NCBI RefSeq assembly: GCF_004168285.1
Contig: NZ_SEWF01000046.1
Location: 1-52,679, forward strand
Direction of reading: 5' to 3'
Length of the DNA stretch: 52,679 nucleotides
From: Emticicia agri
GTDB taxonomy: Bacteria; Bacteroidota; Bacteroidia; Cytophagales; Spirosomataceae
Both the position numbers and the translations under genes were made by a program. The stretch's first letter is position 1. The number at the start of each line of letters is the position of its first letter. Shown here one piece after another: positions 17,990 to 25,245 of the stretch. The notes beneath the pieces are model-generated. The model saw nothing but the letters and a program-made list of their open reading frames with translations, did not search any database and was not told where the DNA came from.

Positions 17990-18870
17990 GCGGCCTGTTT
18001 TTGTTGGTTCATCATAAAGAAATAGTAATCTTCCAGCGTAGGTGAGAGCAGCTCAAAATGGCTGTCGGGTTGAGTTTCAGCATAGACATGAATACTCAGC
18101 TTACCCTCGGTGAGTTGGGTAGAAATAATGCTGAAATGTTGCTCGTATGCACCTCTTTCTTTCTTATCAATGGTTTTTTTCCAGATGGCACCTGCCAGCG
18201 AATTAATAAAATGAGAGGGTTTGCCCTGAGCAATGACTTTGCCCTGATGCATCACAGCCATGTTAGGACAGAGGTTTTTTACATCCTCTACCAGATGGGT
18301 TGAAAGGATAATAATCATATCTTCGCCTATTTCGCTTAACAGGTTGTTGAAGCGGTTGCGTTCTTCGGGGTCAAGTCCGGCAGTAGGCTCATCAACAATA
18401 ATCACTTGCGGATTACCCAGTAAAGCCTGAGCAATACCAAAACGCTGGCGCATACCACCCGAAAAAGTATGAACTTCTTTATGGCGATGCTGATACAGAT
18501 TAACTTTATCTAACAGTGCCAATACCTGTTCTTTCCGGGCTGTTTTATTCACAACCCCTTTCAGCGTTGCCAGATGATTCAGTAAATCGTAGGCTGATAT
18601 TTTGGGATACACGCCAAAATCCTGCGGCAGGAAACCCAACTGCTGTTTAATGAAATCGGTGTCGGTTACTATATCAATCCCATTCAGTGTAATGCTGCCA
18701 CTATCAGGCCTTTGCAGGCCGACAATAGTTTTCATTAATGAAGATTTTCCGGCACCGTTAGGACCTAATAAGCCAAACATGCCATTGCTGAGTTCGAGGG
18801 TTACTTCTTCAATGGCTCTGACCCCGTTGCCATAGGTTTTGTTGATGTTTTTGAGTGATAGCTGATTCAT
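17986..18870 (-). CDS. ABC transporter ATP-binding protein
   Basis: A 294-aa ATPase that powers the exporter whose permease-peptidase is encoded next. It has Walker A (GPNGAGKSS), Q-loop region (LGFLPQDFGVYP), signature (FSGGMRQRFG), Walker B (VIIVDEPTAGLDPEER) and the H-loop (ILSTHLVED). The C-terminal ~70 residues form the extra domain common in drug/peptide exporters of the BcrA/CcmA class. I start it at the ATG at 18870 (MNQLSLKNINKTYG) because the standard fold begins there; an ATG 21 bp upstream adds only seven residues. The stop overlaps the permease start by 4 bp. Repeated AT-rich blocks upstream (18983-19013) are operator candidates. Confidence 0.93.
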   Translation of the reverse strand: MNQLSLKNINKTYGNGVRAIEEVTLELSNGMFGLLGPNGAGKSSLMKTIVGLQRPDSGSITLNGIDIVTDTDFIKQQLGFLPQDFGVYPKISAYDLLNHLATLKGVVNKTARKEQVLALLDKVNLYQHRHKEVHTFSGGMRQRFGIAQALLGNPQVIIVDEPTAGLDPEERNRFNNLLSEIGEDMIIILSTHLVEDVKNLCPNMAVMHQGKVIAQGKPSHFINSLAGAIWKKTIDKKERGAYEQHFSIISTQLTEGKLSIHVYAETQPDSHFELLSPTLEDYYFFMMNQQKQAA

Positions 18871-18982
18871 AATTTTATAGATTTTAAACAATACAATTCC
18901 GTGCTCCTTTTTGAGGGGCTTCTGAAAAGATAAAAACCGTTCTGATTGATAATGATTGAACGAAATTTGATGTAAATATATA

Positions 18983-19013
18983 ATTAATTAATGTAAAACA
19001 ATAATTAATTAAT
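18983..19013 (-). promoter_or_regulatory. duplicated ATTAATTAAT block upstream of the ABC exporter
   Basis: ATTAATTAAT occurs at 18983-18992 and again at 19004-19013, exactly 21 bp (two helical turns) apart, and each copy is itself a palindrome. The pair lies 113-143 bp upstream of the ATPase start. This phasing is typical of sites for a dimer pair, but the AT-rich context makes chance possible. Confidence 0.4.
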
Positions 19014-19048
19014 AAAAAAATGATATTGGGGTCGCCAATATCATTTTT
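19014..19048 (-). terminator. Rho-independent terminator (bidirectional)
   Basis: TGATATTGG (19021-19029) pairs with CCAATATCA (19035-19043) around a 5-nt loop. An A7 run precedes it and a T5 run follows, so it can work in both directions. It lies just past the stop of the 145-aa gene on the minus strand. Confidence 0.85.
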
Positions 19049-19085
19049 GGGTTCTTATAGTTTGCTTCTTTTCTATAGGGCAGTT

Positions 19086-19508
19086 TTATTTCTTTTCTTT
19101 AAAAGTATCAATCGTAACCTTAATTACTCTGTCAGCCATTTCGGCTATTTCCATGGTAAAAGTTACTTTTCCATCTTTTCCCTCAAGGGTCATAGTAGCA
19201 TGGCGTGTATTACCTGATGGGTCATCAAAATCGGCTTTGATTACGCTTTTGCCTTCTTTGTAAGCCGTAGGCCATTCGCAGGTATAAGAAGTAATAGTTG
19301 CGGTCATGATATTGCCACTATTTCCGGGGTTAATCAATACCTGTTTTTTGATGATTTCAATAGTACTGCTTTCATCAACTGAACGTTGCAGGGCGCCTGA
19401 GCCATCGAAGTATTCGGTTTTGTTGGAAGTCAACGATAAATCAAGGTTGCATTGGGCAAAACCTGAAATACAGGTAAGTAGGAGGGCGAATAAAAGAAAG
19501 TTTTTCAT
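19086..19508 (-). CDS. exported hypothetical protein, about 140 aa
   Basis: The product begins with a clear signal peptide (MKNFLLFALLLTCISGFAQ), so I start at 19508 rather than at an ATG 33 bp upstream, which would bury the signal. The mature part is rich in beta-strand sequence (SLTSNKTEYFDGSG, ATITSYTCEWPTAYK, ATMTLEGKDGKVTFTMEI) with two cysteines (one in QCNLDL, one in YTCEW) that could form a disulphide. It is a monocistronic gene ended by the terminator at 19014-19048. I recognise no family; location in the periplasm or outside the cell is inferred from the signal. Confidence 0.78.
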   Translation of the reverse strand: MKNFLLFALLLTCISGFAQCNLDLSLTSNKTEYFDGSGALQRSVDESSTIEIIKKQVLINPGNSGNIMTATITSYTCEWPTAYKEGKSVIKADFDDPSGNTRHATMTLEGKDGKVTFTMEIAEMADRVIKVTIDTFKEKK

Positions 19509-19737
19509 AATCTGTAAATGTTTAAAGTAAATAATATTCAAATATACAAGCTACTATGTAAAAAAAGGTAGCTTGTATAATAAATATTTTTAAATTTTTA
19601 TGATTTACCTGAATTAAATGCTCTATTACTTCCTTAAAAAGATAGTTTTCACCACATTTTATGACATTTCAGGACAAATTCTTATGACACTCCAACTGTT
19701 TTGCTATAAAAAGTATCTTATATAAAAACTCACTCCT

Positions 19738-20157
19738 ATGACTAAGAATATACGCTATATTGTTGCTTTGCTCTTTGCCGGACTGCTGTTGGGCTGTAGG
19801 GAAAAATATGACCCTGAAAACCCGATTATAGGGACATGGGTTTTAGATAAATATGAATCTATTGAAAATAAATCACTGATTAGTTTTCATCGGGCATCTC
19901 AATTTGAGCAGGATAAACCCGGATACGGATTTAAAGCCAATGGGTTACTTATCACCCGACAGAATGCCGGTTGGTGTGGCACCCCTCCGATTACTTATAA
20001 TGAAACAAAAGGCAGTTGGGATAAGGCTAATAACAAGATAAATATTAATGGGATATTTTGGGGCGGGACTTTCAACGCCACGTATGAAATCCATCTACTC
20101 AACGGTACTCAATTACAGCTAACAGAGGTATCGAGTAAATATAATATGGATAGATGA
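19738..20157 (+). CDS. lipocalin-like lipoprotein, 139 aa
   Basis: A lipoprotein signal (ALLFAGLLLGC, acylated Cys21) is followed by a short spacer and NPIIGTWVLDKYES, the typical opening strand of Bacteroidota lipocalin-like domains. Later strands (GSWDKANNKININGIFWGG, QLQLTEVSSKY) complete a small barrel. Such proteins sit on the periplasmic face of a membrane; ligands are generally unknown. The gene is followed 13 bp later by a second lipoprotein gene on the same strand, so they form a transcription unit, now broken by the IS5-family element inside the second gene. The ATG at 19738 is the first in frame. Confidence 0.75.
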   Translation: MTKNIRYIVALLFAGLLLGCREKYDPENPIIGTWVLDKYESIENKSLISFHRASQFEQDKPGYGFKANGLLITRQNAGWCGTPPITYNETKGSWDKANNKININGIFWGGTFNATYEIHLLNGTQLQLTEVSSKYNMDR

Positions 20158-20170
20158 AATCTGGTGAACT

Positions 20171-20542
20171 ATGAAAGCTATAACATTTCTGTTGCTACTA
20201 TTTGCTATAGCCGCTTGTAATAAGCCTGCTGAGTATATAGACCCTGAGTGGGATAAATTATTTCCCATTGAAAATCCGGCGTTTTCTTTACGATTTCCTA
20301 CTCAGGACTGGAAATTAGTACCCTTACAAGGAATAGACAGCTATGTAGGTTATTTTGAAAGAGGCTCTGATAAAATCTATTTTGACCACGGCTGGTATAA
20401 TGGTGATATTAACAAAGACGGTAATCCCAAACCGCTTTCTTATGAAGAAACCAGTATTAATGGCAAGAGAGCGGTGATTGCTAAAGAAAAACAAGATAAT
20501 ACCATTAAAGATTATTACGAAAAAAAAGCTAATTTAAAACGT
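20171..20542 (+). pseudogene. lipoprotein gene, 5' part, split by IS5-family element
   Basis: The first 124 codons encode a lipoprotein (signal FLLLLFAIAAC, acylated Cys16) with the mature start NKPAEYIDPEWDKLFPIENP and a mixed strand/helix domain of unknown family. The frame runs into the IS at 20543 after ANLKR. If the element and one copy of the ACGT duplication are removed (20543-21503), the frame continues in phase at 21504 (YKTYLFV...) for 48 more codons, giving a protein of about 172 aa. It probably had the same job as, or a partner role with, the lipoprotein at 19738, since they are 13 bp apart. It is interrupted and presumably inactive. Confidence 0.75.
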
Positions 20543-21499
20543 GTGCGTGCGTAACTTTGCATTGATGGCACTAACTTACGAAGATACACATACTAATGAG
20601 AAGCGATTTTTATCGCTAACAAGCCTAAAAGTTATTGAATTCGACTTTTTATTAAGGCATTTTGAGCCAATTAGTGAAAACTACTTTCGCTGGCATACCT
20701 TACAAGGTCAATTACGAGTAATTCCAAAATATGAAATTCGTAGTAACGAAAGATTAGGTTCTCACAGAGATAAACTATTTTTTTTAATGGTTTATTTAAA
20801 AAATGCTCCCCTGCAAGAATTTCAGGGAGCTAATTTTGGGATTTCACAAGGCAAAGTAAGTCGGATAGTCAAAATTTTAAATAATTTGCTTTTAGAAACC
20901 TTATCGAAATCAAAATTAACTCCTTGCCGCAGTAATGAGGAGTTACAAACTGTCTTGGAAAAGCATCCGGATAATACTTTTTCAATGGATGCCACAGAGC
21001 GTCCGGTAGCTCGAAATGTGGATTATGAATCACAAAAAGAATTGTTCAGCGGTAAAAAAAAGACCACACCATAAAGAACAATATTATCTTTGACGACGGT
21101 TCAGAAGTCTTGTTTTTAAGTCAGACTTATGAAGGGAAAATTCACGACAAAGCTATTTGCGATCAGGAAAACTATCATTTTCCGGAAAATACCAGTTTAA
21201 GGGTTGATTTAGGGTATTTAGCTTATAATCCAATAAATGTTACAATAATCATCCCTAAAAAGAAACAAAAAAAGGGTGAGTTGTCACAAGAATCCAAAGA
21301 TACCAACAAAGCAAAATCTAAGGAAAGAGTGATTGCTGAACATGGTAATGCAGGTATTAAAAGACTTCGTTCTTTAACTGATAGATTGAAACTAAAGCTA
21401 TTCCAATATCAGGATTCGCTAATGGTTATTGGCTGTGCATTGCACAATCTCAGAGTTCGCAGCCCAATCAGAAAATATGCCTCACGCACTGGTGAGCTC
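20543..21499 (+). mobile_element. IS5-family insertion sequence (IS427-like, with -1 frameshift)
   Basis: This ~0.96-kb element carries one transposase split across two frames. Ends are proposed from the 4-bp direct repeat ACGT at 20539-20542 and 21500-21503, whose removal restores the host gene in frame. Terminal inverted repeats are poor at exactly these ends. A 9-bp match (GTGCGTGCG at 20543 against GTGCGTGAG as the complement of 21481-21489) is near but not flush, so the exact right end could differ by some bases. Confidence 0.72.
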
Positions 21500-21508
21500 A
21501 CGTTATAA
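20565..21508 (+). CDS. IS5-family transposase made by -1 ribosomal frameshifting
   Basis: The first frame (from the ATG at 20565, MALTYEDTHTNEKRFLSL) runs to a stop at 21074. The second, -1 frame opens inside an A8 run at 21054-21061 and continues to 21508. Slipping there gives SGKKKDHTIKNNIIFD, the expected DDE_Tnp_4 sequence. The -1 frame has a stop immediately before the A-run, so the slip has to happen on it. Catalytic residues are DATERP (first D), RVDLGY (second D) and the RVIAEHGNAGIKRLR helix (E). A frameshift window on an A-run is the known expression mode of many IS427-group elements. The last codons and the stop lie in or past the proposed right end. The element disrupts a lipoprotein gene. 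Confidence 0.88.
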
Positions 21509-21650
21509 AACATATTTATTCGTAATAATCTTTATTATACTGAGGGCAATTATTTACAAAGACGAAATGAATTCCACGGCTCTTTCGATACAAAATCCAG
21601 GCAATGAGCAGGAAATTATCCGGATATTCAGAACGCATCAGTTTAAGTAG
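21504..21650 (+). pseudogene. lipoprotein gene, 3' part, split by IS5-family element
   Basis: These 48 codons (YKTYLFVIIFIILRAIIYKD ... IIRIFRTHQF) are in phase with the 5' fragment at 20171-20542 once the IS and one ACGT copy are removed. The ending, with PGNEQEIIRIFRTHQF, looks like a natural C-terminal helix of a small Bacteroidota lipoprotein. There is no start codon or ribosome-binding site of its own. It is followed by the convergent terminator at 21672-21715. Confidence 0.65.
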
Positions 21651-21671
21651 TTGATGAAGAAACCTATCAAG

Positions 21672-21715
21672 CACCTTACTTACCCTATATGGCTAAGTAA
21701 GGTGTTTTATTTTTA
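21672..21715. terminator. terminator between convergent genes
   Basis: CACCTTACTTA (21672-21682) pairs with TAAGTAAGGTG (21694-21704) around an 11-nt loop and is followed by TTTTATTTTT on the plus strand. It serves the split lipoprotein gene and also sits just past the stop of the PhyH gene on the minus strand. Confidence 0.85.
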
Positions 21716-21718
21716 GCC

Positions 21719-22504
21719 TTACCTTTTATGTAAGCCCAATCTGATGGCTTGCTCAACAGGGCTATATTCTCCATTCTTATCCTCAATTACTAAAGCGTTT
21801 CTGAGTAAAAGGGGAGGTTGCGCCAGAAAACGAGGTTCGGTACCCTGATGTGCCTGCGCTGCATGGGCTATAAATGGATGACATAGGTACACAGTCCCTG
21901 CTTTTCCGGTGGCTGACACTTCTTCTCTTTCAGACATTTCTGTTAGTTTCGTTGCCAGTTCCATAAATGAAAGTCCCCGTTCACCATACGATTGTAATAG
22001 GCGTGCTACATCAATATGAGACCCCACACGAATACGGGTAGGGGCATCTTTTTCACTGACATCAGAAAAAAGAAAGAGCATCAATAAAGCCCGACCCTTT
22101 GAGTGAACATTTACACGCCATTCAAAAAAGTCAGCAGGGTCATCACCTGCAAAACTGGCATCTATATGCCACCCGGTATCATTCGGTTCTTCTGCCGACG
22201 GAAAACGTACCGGAAATGTACCCATGCTCATACAAGGTATCCAGTTGCCTTGCCCAACCAACTGATTGAAAGCCTGATGTAGCGCAGGTGTATTGGCAGC
22301 CTTAATAAATGGCTCTTGGGTGTACATGCCCAAACGAACCACAGGTTTTGTCCAGGTGCTTTTATCGTTGGGGTCGCAGCCAGTATCTTTCCAGAGAATA
22401 TTTCTTGCTTCTTGTGCTATATCTGCCGAAAAAGCATTATCAATTCTGATGAATCCCTGCTGAATGAATTGTTGAATTTGGTTTATATCTAAGATTTCTT
22501 GCAT
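21719..22504 (-). CDS. phytanoyl-CoA dioxygenase (PhyH) family protein
   Basis: A 261-aa Fe(II)/2-oxoglutarate-dependent oxygenase. The iron-binding facial triad is visible: HxD in GWHIDASF near residue 125, and the distal histidine in YLCHPFIAHAAQ near residue 210, followed by the RFLAQPPLLLR stretch whose arginine would hold 2-oxoglutarate. I use the ATG at 22504 (MQEILDINQIQQFIQQGFIR), where the family's usual N-terminal helix begins; the frame is open 120 bp further upstream but that part is hydrophobic and unlike the family. The substrate is unknown; bacterial members act on lipids, amino acids or secondary metabolites. It stands alone, convergent with the IS-split lipoprotein. Confidence 0.87.
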   Translation of the reverse strand: MQEILDINQIQQFIQQGFIRIDNAFSADIAQEARNILWKDTGCDPNDKSTWTKPVVRLGMYTQEPFIKAANTPALHQAFNQLVGQGNWIPCMSMGTFPVRFPSAEEPNDTGWHIDASFAGDDPADFFEWRVNVHSKGRALLMLFLFSDVSEKDAPTRIRVGSHIDVARLLQSYGERGLSFMELATKLTEMSEREEVSATGKAGTVYLCHPFIAHAAQAHQGTEPRFLAQPPLLLRNALVIEDKNGEYSPVEQAIRLGLHKR

Positions 22505-22683
22505 GACAATTGAGAGATAAAAATGAATTATCAACACAACATCAGATGAGTCTGATGAAATGCCAATGAATATATTTTGAAATGAAAGACAATGAAAAAA
22601 CAGGCCTTTGTAAAAAGGCAGCAAATGTCAGAAAGACATCGGGAAGATATTAGAGCATCGGAGCCATTCTCATAAGCTCAAAA

Positions 22684-23421
22684 TTAAGAAAAGTAATGGT
22701 TAGATCGTAATAGTTTTTGCAAATACAAGGCATTTTTTATGGCAGCAGTTCCCCAGGTATTATTAAAAAACACAAAAGCATTTTTATTACTTGCTATAAT
22801 TTTTTCAGCTAAAATCTGTAATTCCTCTTCACTATATTCAGATTTAAACAGAATGGGTGTTCCATGAAGCCGATAATATAAGGTATCAGGATGATTAATA
22901 ATTACATCATCAGGCACATCTTTAGGAATACTTACCCCACAAAAAATAATGCCTTGTTCTTTTAGAAATTCATAAATTCCCTCGTTCCACCAGGACTTGT
23001 GTCTGAACTCAACTACATTTAAAAACCTTGGATTGAGCCCATTCAGTACGTTGCTCATGTTTTCTTTATCACAGACAAAAGAAGGTGGAAACTGAAACAG
23101 GAAACCTCCCAATTTTTCTTTTAAATTGGTGCTCATGTGTTTACAAAACTCGTTCACTTCCTGACGCACATTTTTCAGTTGATTGATATGTGTGATAGTT
23201 TGTGGAATTTTAATAAAAAAAAGAAAATCAGCAGGGGTTTGTTCGTACCAGTTTAAAAGCGTTTTACTGGTGGGTTTGCGATAGAATGTAGAATTAATTT
23301 CTACAGCATTGAAATTCTCTGAGTAAAAAGTCAGATAATCTTTTGACGAGAGATTATCAGGGTAAAAAAAACCTTTCCAGTCTTTGTTAGAAAAGCCTGA
23401 ACAACCAATATAATGATTCAT
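22684..23421 (-). CDS. DUF72 domain protein (YecE-like)
   Basis: A 245-aa cytoplasmic protein with a TIM-barrel-like DUF72 fold. Family blocks are present: IGCSGFSNKDWKGFFYP at the start, FNAVEINSTFYRKPTSKTL, DFLFFIKIPQTITH, LGGFLFQFPPSF, VVEFRHKSWW, and YYRLHGTP before the C-terminal NTWGTAAIKNAL. DUF72 proteins are widespread with no agreed activity; a nuclease or sugar-isomerase-like relationship has been suggested from fold only. The length fits the family. It has no close operon partner: the PhyH gene is 180 bp downstream on the same strand, and the Gln-rich gene is divergent upstream. Confidence 0.9.
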   Translation of the reverse strand: MNHYIGCSGFSNKDWKGFFYPDNLSSKDYLTFYSENFNAVEINSTFYRKPTSKTLLNWYEQTPADFLFFIKIPQTITHINQLKNVRQEVNEFCKHMSTNLKEKLGGFLFQFPPSFVCDKENMSNVLNGLNPRFLNVVEFRHKSWWNEGIYEFLKEQGIIFCGVSIPKDVPDDVIINHPDTLYYRLHGTPILFKSEYSEEELQILAEKIIASNKNAFVFFNNTWGTAAIKNALYLQKLLRSNHYFS

Positions 23422-23559
23422 ATAATTGTCTCCTATAGAAAAATCAGTATGTCACCCTCTGATATTATAAAAATACAAGCCAGTAAGCAGGAGATTTACG
23501 TATAATACAGGCATACGTTTTTTGCCTAAATTTTTACCCAGTCTAAATAAAATTTGAGG

Positions 23560-23627
23560 ATTCTATGCCACGCCAAAATAGAATGACCCTTTTGGATAAT
23601 AATCTGAGAGGTGGCATAGAATTTTTT
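23560..23627 (+). promoter_or_regulatory. structured leader upstream of the Gln-rich gene
   Basis: ATTCTATGCCAC (23560-23571) pairs with GTGGCATAGAAT (23611-23622), enclosing a smaller CCAAAA/TTTTGG hairpin, and is followed by TTTTTT. A second small hairpin (GAGAAAA/TTTTCTC plus TTTT) lies at 23641-23662, just before the ATG at 23691. The pair looks like a terminator-type or mRNA-stabilising leader, or the end of a small RNA. Confidence 0.5.
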
Positions 23628-23690
23628 GTAGAATAAATAGGAGAAAAACGATTTTCTCTTTTATCTATTAACCTCAAAAAACTTAAAATT

Positions 23691-24200
23691 ATGGCAACGC
23701 AAGAAAATAAGCCAAGGGAAGACGAAAAAAATACGTCAACTCAACAATCAGGAAATAGAAACACAGGTCAACAAGGCCAACAATCAAGTAGTGATAAAGA
23801 CCAACAAGGGCAACAAAACTGGAATCAAGGCCAACAAGGACAGTCTGGCAGCCAACAACAAGGCGACAGAAATGCCAGCCAACAAGGTCAACAATCAAAT
23901 ATGAATAAAGGCCAGCAAGGGCAAGAAAACTGGAACCAAGGGCAACAAGACCAACAGTCAGGTAGCCAGCAAAGTGGTAACAGAGATATGCCAAACCAAG
24001 GCCAACAAAGTAATACTAACACAGGCCAACAAGGTCAGTCAGACCAATGGAACTCAAGCCAACAAGGCAGAGACCGGGATCGTGACCGTGGCGACAGAGA
24101 AGGTATGAACAGAAACGCCGATGCAGATTATTCAGAAACTGAAGAAATCGACGAAGATGCTGACAGAAGAAACCGTGATACAGATACAAACCGTTTCTAA
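23691..24200 (+). CDS. Gln/Gly-rich, intrinsically disordered repeat protein
   Basis: A 169-aa protein with almost no hydrophobic residues. Residues ~15-125 are built from repeats such as GNRNTGQQGQQS and NWNQGQQGQ, where the GQQGQ core recurs more than ten times. The C-terminus switches to charged DRDRDRGDREG and an acidic ETEEIDEDADRR patch. It has no signal peptide, so it is expected in the cytoplasm. The composition is that of hydrophilin-like stress proteins or prion-like phase-separating proteins; neither is proven. The antisense frame that looks open here is only the shadow of the repeat. Hairpins lie in its leader (23560-23662), and a strong terminator follows at 24263-24333. The start at 23691 gives MATQENKPRED. 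Confidence 0.8.
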   Translation: MATQENKPREDEKNTSTQQSGNRNTGQQGQQSSSDKDQQGQQNWNQGQQGQSGSQQQGDRNASQQGQQSNMNKGQQGQENWNQGQQDQQSGSQQSGNRDMPNQGQQSNTNTGQQGQSDQWNSSQQGRDRDRDRGDREGMNRNADADYSETEEIDEDADRRNRDTDTNRF

Positions 24201-24262
24201 TCAGGTTACAAAATTAATAGCGGATTATTGCCAATAGGCTTTAATTATACATAAAAAGGGTA

Positions 24263-24338
24263 GTGAAACACACAACGAGGGAGTTAATACATACTCCACA
24301 AGCAAAAGCTAACATTGTGTTTCACCACCTTTTTTTTT
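24263..24338 (+). terminator. Rho-independent terminator of the Gln-rich gene
   Basis: GTGAAACACA (24263-24272) pairs with TGTGTTTCAC (24316-24325). A nested GGAGT/ACTCC hairpin sits in the loop and a T-run (24329-24338) follows. The loop is long, so the folding is less certain than for a simple stem, but the T-tract is convincing. Confidence 0.75.
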
Positions 24339-24345
24339 GCCCCGA

Positions 24346-24410
24346 CCCCTAAAGGGGAGTAAAAAACAGTATTCGAACTTTTTCGCTGTAATGAAGCACC
24401 CCTTTAGGGG
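24346..24410. repeat. CCCCTAAAGGGG palindromic pair
   Basis: The self-complementary CCCCTAAAGGGG at 24346-24357 is followed by its complement CCCCTTTAGGGG at 24399-24410, each next to a C- or G-rich tract. The right copy overlaps the last codons of the DJ-1-like gene and supplies its PPRP tail and stop. It looks like a small dispersed REP-type repeat common in Bacteroidota intergenic DNA; other copies are not seen intact in this window. Confidence 0.5.
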
Positions 24411-25180
24411 CGGGGGGGTATTATTAGACCCTGCTCAGGTACCCATTTATCATACTCCATATAAGTTGCTACTCTTTTAGCTGCTTCTTTTCCTCCCAGC
24501 TTTTCTACCAGATGCAAGGCTCCATCAATACCTGCTGAAATTCCGGCGGTAGTGATAATGGTACCATTATCTACAAAACGTGCGTTGGATAACACTTTGG
24601 CACTTGGTACGGCTTTTTGTAGCCTGTCTATGCTTTCATGAAAAGTAGTTACGGTCAGGTTATCTAAAAGACCTGCTTTTCCTAAGATAAAAGCACCTGT
24701 ACAAACCGAGAAATAATATTGTGTAGTAGGTTTTCGGGCTTTTATCCAGGCTATAACTTCGGGGTCTTCAGAGGCAACGCCCGAATTACCACCAAAAACA
24801 GCCAGTATATCAAAAGGTGGAGCATCGGTAATAGCATAATCGGGCGTTACCTTCAGAATCCCCTGCGATTTGATAGGGCTTCTGGTTTTAGAAACAGTAA
24901 ATATTTTAGCTCCTGCATAAGAGAATACCTCCATAGGCCCGGCAAAATCAAGAACTTCTACGCCATCCTGCAAATAAAAACAGATTGTCATTTTTTTCTT
25001 GGGGAGTTTACTTTTCTGAATTAATTCCATGCCGCAATGAGGGCATCTGCCTGCTTCATTGAAAGTAAGTTTATCGCAATCATTATCGCAGGGTGGACAA
25101 ACGAAAGGGTCAGTACTTGCTGTCTGTGCAAAACTCAGCACCGACACAAAAAGGAGAATGTAAGTGAGAATAGCTTTCAT
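24404..25180 (-). CDS. exported DJ-1/PfpI-family protein with N-terminal metal-binding motif
   Basis: The 258-aa product has a signal peptide (ILTYILLFVSVLSFAQ), then a short cysteine-rich segment, CPPCDNDCDKL...CPHCGMEL (residues ~28-52), like the heavy-metal-binding domain of exported Bacteroidota proteins. Residues ~68-245 are a DJ-1/PfpI (GATase1-like) fold: FYLQDGVEVLDFAGP opens it and the nucleophile elbow is YYFSVCTGAFILGKAG. Isonitrile-hydratase-like members share this sequence type, but the reaction here is unknown. Its last four residues come from a palindromic repeat, so the natural C-terminus may have been altered. It lies 65 bp downstream of a GlxA-type regulator with the same fold, suggesting duplication or a sensor/effector pair. 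Confidence 0.85.
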   Translation of the reverse strand: MKAILTYILLFVSVLSFAQTASTDPFVCPPCDNDCDKLTFNEAGRCPHCGMELIQKSKLPKKKMTICFYLQDGVEVLDFAGPMEVFSYAGAKIFTVSKTRSPIKSQGILKVTPDYAITDAPPFDILAVFGGNSGVASEDPEVIAWIKARKPTTQYYFSVCTGAFILGKAGLLDNLTVTTFHESIDRLQKAVPSAKVLSNARFVDNGTIITTAGISAGIDGALHLVEKLGGKEAAKRVATYMEYDKWVPEQGLIIPPRP

Positions 25181-25245
25181 TATTTTGTTTTTTCTACAAA
25201 ATTAGGCTATTGTAACAGGTAACGAAAGGACAATAATAGTCAGAA

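Noticed and set aside
20541-20564. GTG start for the IS5-family transposase
   Set aside because: It lies in the element's very end and gives an N-terminus unlike the family; the ATG at 20565 is better.
21110-21508. An independent 132-aa protein
   Set aside because: It is the -1 frame half of the IS5-family transposase joined through the A8 slippery run.
23689-23994. A 101-aa minus-strand membrane protein
   Set aside because: It is the antisense shadow of the Gln-rich repeat gene; Gln codons read backwards give a hydrophobic protein.
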